From NCBI GenBank assembly GCA_035542975.1, contig DATKKK010000071.1, forward strand, positions 1-15,701: a DNA stretch of 15,701 bases, given 5' to 3'. Source of the DNA: DATKKK01 sp035542975 (lineage in GTDB: Archaea; Thermoproteota; Bathyarchaeia; Bathyarchaeales; Bathycorpusculaceae). How positions within the stretch are numbered: the stretch's first letter is position 1; the number at the start of each line of letters is the position of its first letter. The notes below the pieces were generated by a model. It was not told where the DNA came from, ran no database searches, and saw only the letters and a program-made list of their open reading frames with translations. This document shows, piece by piece, positions 13,838 to 15,701 of the stretch. The position numbers were made by a program, and so were the translations under genes.

Positions 13838-13915
13838 GATATTAGGATGTGTTATAGAGTTTGGTAGTAACGTGCGAACCTGACGCGCGTATCTTGTGTA
13901 TCGGAGCAGATTAAC

Positions 13916-14356
13916 ATGCAATTTCAGATAATCACATACAGACCTGAATTCATGAATGAGGTAGTTAGCCTGTGGAAGAAGTGCAATCTTGTTGTTCCAC
14001 AAAATGACCCAGTCGTAGACATTCAGAAGAAAGTCGAGTTTCAGCCAGAACTCTTTTTCATAGGCTTGCTGGATGGCAAAGTGGTTGGCTCTATCATGGT
14101 TGGATACGAGGGACACAGAGGCTGGATAAATTACCTAGCTGTCACGCCTGAATGTCAGAGACGAGGCTACGGGAGACAACTCGTTCAAAAAGGCATTGAT
14201 GAACTGGAAAAAATAGGTTGCTTAAAAGTTAATTTGCAAGTCAGAAATACGAATAAGTCGGTGATTGATTTTTACAAGAATCTCGGGTTCAAAGACGACA
14301 ACGTCACGAGCTTGGGCTTGAGACTGAAAACAACAAATGCTGACCCCTCTCTCTAA
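13916..14356 (+). CDS. GNAT-family N-acetyltransferase (YpeA-like)
   Basis: A 146-residue acetyl-CoA-dependent acetyltransferase. The acetyl-CoA loop is QRRGYG (81-86) after the strand WINYLAVTPEC, and the C-terminal part has NKSVIDFYKNLGF, typical of GNAT motif B. The early LWKKCNLVVPQNDP and the GYEGHRGW segment (63-70) closely resemble E. coli YpeA-type proteins, whose substrate is not established. GGAG lies about 10 bases before the ATG. Pairing with the HEPN-like gene might recall toxin-type GNATs, but the YpeA-like features argue for an ordinary housekeeping or modification role. Confidence 0.9.
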   Translation: MQFQIITYRPEFMNEVVSLWKKCNLVVPQNDPVVDIQKKVEFQPELFFIGLLDGKVVGSIMVGYEGHRGWINYLAVTPECQRRGYGRQLVQKGIDELEKIGCLKVNLQVRNTNKSVIDFYKNLGFKDDNVTSLGLRLKTTNADPSL

Positions 14357-14368
14357 TACGAGAGTAGC

Positions 14369-14391
14369 CTCTGGAGCGAATCTTTCCAGAG
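14369..14391 (+). terminator. 7-bp hairpin after the acetyltransferase gene
   Basis: CTCTGGA (14369-14375) pairs with TCCAGAG (14385-14391) around a 9-base loop, 13 bases after the stop codon. No T-run follows directly, so a role in ending transcription is plausible but unproved. Confidence 0.35.
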
Positions 14392-14493
14392 CTTAGTCAT
14401 CAGAAGCACACAAAAATTTTCTTTTGAAAGAAAAATGGACAAAAAAAGCTTTTACCTTAAAAATCTGAATAAGTAATTGTGCTTTGTTAAAAT

Positions 14494-14545
14494 CACAGCA
14501 ACCAAACTAGAACATTCGTTCGGGTTAGCTGTGCTTTTTAATTTT
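14494..14545 (+). terminator. Compound hairpin with T-rich tail; terminator or small structured RNA
   Basis: CACAGC+AACC (14494-14503) pairs with GGTT-A-GCTGTG (14523-14533) with one bulged A. Inside it GAAC (14510-14513) pairs with GTTC (14518-14521) around an ATTC loop. TTTTTAATTTT follows at 14535-14545. On the plus strand this looks like an intrinsic terminator for the acetyltransferase. On the minus strand the stem is followed by a shorter T-run, so it may work in both directions. Confidence 0.45.
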
Positions 14546-14668
14546 GTTTTCAGATGATGAGATGAGCAGGGATTAGAACATCCGGCTGTGATGATAGCAA
14601 AACAATCCTGATGAAACCTTACACATTTTTTCTTAACTTCTAAACTATCAAATTTTGTGCAGAAAAGG

Positions 14669-14741
14669 TGCGGGCGCCGGGATTTGAACCCAGGTCGTCA
14701 GCGTGGGAGGCTGATGTCCTACCAAACTAGACTACGCCCGC
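14669..14741 (-). tRNA. tRNA-Gly (anticodon CCC)
   Basis: A full 73-nt cloverleaf. The acceptor stem is GCGGGCG/CGCCCGC, the D-stem GTCT/GGAC with a GG-containing loop, the anticodon stem TCAGC/GCTGA with loop CTCCCAC, and the T-stem CTGGG/CCCGG with loop TTCAAAT; the discriminator is A. The anticodon CCC is the complement of 14705-14707 and reads GGG. No intron is seen. CCA is not encoded: CCTTTT follows the discriminator, and the TTTT may end transcription. Confidence 0.96.
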
Positions 14742-14778
14742 CTATGCCAAGCTACAGTAGCATTTGAACTGTGAAACT

Positions 14779-14788
14779 AACATAAACC
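14779..14788 (-). promoter_or_regulatory. Candidate TATA element for tRNA-Gly
   Basis: On the minus strand this reads GGTTTATGTT, about 42 bases before the mature tRNA 5' end. Initiation would give a short 5' leader of about 16 bases for RNase P removal. Called by eye. Confidence 0.35.
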
Positions 14789-14833
14789 TTGCGTCACAAA
14801 ACGAGAAACTAAAAAAAAGAAAAGGGAAGTGAA

Positions 14834-15701
14834 CTATTTGGATTTTGTCATGTGCACGTCTTTAACCAGCACGTACGGACTTAACGATGGCGGGTCAGCC
14901 TCACCCCACCAATGCACATGCTGGCGTTCCTTCGAAATCGCCGCAATGTTGCCAAGCATAGTCAAAACGTTGTCGCTTATCCTCAAATCCTTCAACGACT
15001 GCGTTATCTCACCCTTCTCAACTAGGAATATGCCGTCTCTTGGTATGGTTGAAAAGTCACCCTTCGCATAATTCTGGAAACGCGTGTACCACGTGTTAGT
15101 CAAGTACAATCCCCTCTTAGTCTCCTTGAAAACCTCATCCTTGCTCGTTTTGCCAGCCTCCATCTCCAAGCTCCAAGCGTTCGGAGCCACCAGACCCGCG
15201 TTGCCCGTGGTTTCAGTCTTGAAAATCTTCGCCGTAGACGTGTTATGCAGAAAACCTTTAAGCACACCACGATCGATGAGAACGTTCTCCCTAGTAGGAT
15301 AACCCTCGTCATCAAAGACCCTGTTAGACACAGAATACGCAGCCGGGTTATCTCGCATCGTAACGATGTCAGGAGCCACCTTCTTGCCAAGCTTGTCCAC
15401 GAAAACCGACATCTGAACCAAGATCGAGTAAGCAGAGAACATCATACCATAAACGCCGAGTGAAGAACCATAGATCAACGGGTCAAAGATCACGTCGTAA
15501 ACGCCTTCATCGCCAATCTTCGGGTTCTTAGCCAACTTCGCAATCATCCCAGCCTTCGTTCCAGCCTTTGCAGGCTTGAAATCCTTCAGTGTAGAACTGC
15601 ATTCGACACCGTGACCTGAGGCTTCTCGCTGCGCAAACGCTCTGATAGAAAACTCCACAGCCGACCTGCTGTCTGCGCCTACGGCTCCTTCAGAAGACGC
15701 C
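14834..15701 (-). CDS. pmbA: TldE/PmbA-type protein (TldD/PmbA family), C-terminal part
   Basis: The reading frame is open to the right edge, so the N-terminus is missing and about 288 residues are visible. The segment AVGADSRSAVEFSIRAFAQREASGHG and the later DEGYPTRENVLIDRGVLKGFLHNTSTAK are typical of the TldD/PmbA family. Where TldD has its HExxGH zinc site, this protein has YGSSLGVYGMMFSAY with no His-Glu pair, marking it as the TldE/PmbA partner. TldD and TldE act together as a peptidase that processes peptides such as microcin or leader sequences. In archaea the substrate is largely unknown. An internal GTG at 15656-15658 is not the true start because coding similarity continues upstream of it. 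The tldD partner is probably beyond the right edge. Confidence 0.88.
   Translation of the reverse strand, partial: ASSEGAVGADSRSAVEFSIRAFAQREASGHGVECSSTLKDFKPAKAGTKAGMIAKLAKNPKIGDEGVYDVIFDPLIYGSSLGVYGMMFSAYSILVQMSVFVDKLGKKVAPDIVTMRDNPAAYSVSNRVFDDEGYPTRENVLIDRGVLKGFLHNTSTAKIFKTETTGNAGLVAPNAWSLEMEAGKTSKDEVFKETKRGLYLTNTWYTRFQNYAKGDFSTIPRDGIFLVEKGEITQSLKDLRISDNVLTMLGNIAAISKERQHVHWWGEADPPSLSPYVLVKDVHMTKSK

Larger units (their letters stand above)
14357..14668. other. 312-bp gap between the acetyltransferase and tRNA-Gly
   Basis: No open frame of credible coding quality is visible. The stretch holds two hairpins (14369-14391 and 14494-14533), the second followed by T-rich sequence, and an A/T-rich segment around 14410-14470. 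The two flanking genes converge here, so terminators on both strands are expected. Confidence 0.5.

Noticed and set aside
14500..14669. Integrated element attached at the tRNA-Gly 3' end
   Set aside because: The tRNA 3' end faces the accessory patch, but no second copy of its 3' portion and no integrase gene is visible in the window.
15656..15658. GTG as the start of a complete 274-residue TldE-like protein
   Set aside because: The frame stays open to the window edge and the upstream residues (AVGADSRSA) fit the family, so the gene is cut by the window.

Overview
The window is most likely archaeal. The evidence is gene content: a CTP-dependent riboflavin kinase (RibK type), an inositol-1-phosphate synthase of archaeal length, an ADP-forming acyl-CoA synthetase alpha subunit, a CofE-like F420 ligase homologue, a winged-helix regulator paired with a small membrane protein, and a TldE-type protein. 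It also includes TATA/BRE-like sequences upstream of several genes, GTG and TTG starts, and a tRNA without an encoded CCA. The mix resembles uncultivated TACK-group archaea such as Bathyarchaeota, but that placement is inferred, not shown by a marker gene.

Layout. Bases 1-3274 (minus strand) hold a compact operon: a MacB/FtsX-type permease, its ATPase carrying an unusual C-terminal zinc ribbon, and a membrane-anchored HtrA-like serine protease cut by the window edge. Bases 3275-3868 have no intact gene but contain a perfect 10-bp inverted repeat and two diverged copies of a ~58-bp repeat that may be remnants of a decayed gene. A plus-strand block follows: wHTH regulator plus four-helix membrane protein (3872-4642), an HtpX-like protease with an apparent EF-hand loop, ThyX, a CofE-like protein, and an ACD alpha subunit overlapping it by 4 bp. 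RibK and an unrecognised 122-residue protein lie on the minus strand and run tail-to-tail into the ACD gene.

Ino1 and a PepF-like M3 oligopeptidase (9944-12923) are plus-strand genes with increasingly strong cytosine depletion of the coding strand. Next is a short accessory patch: an AT-rich gene with a HEPN-like R-x4-H motif (13126-13704), bracketed by imperfect inverted repeats and by a 13-bp direct repeat, then a YpeA-like GNAT acetyltransferase. A minus-strand tRNA-Gly(CCC) and the C-terminal part of a TldE/PmbA protein close the window.

The functional themes are membrane and protein quality control (HtrA, HtpX, M3 and TldE proteins), cofactor and nucleotide metabolism (RibK, CofE-like, ThyX, ACD) and inositol synthesis. 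The HEPN-like cassette at 12988-13837 is the best candidate for an undescribed system; the EF-hand HtpX and the zinc-ribbon ABC ATPase are the next most unusual items.
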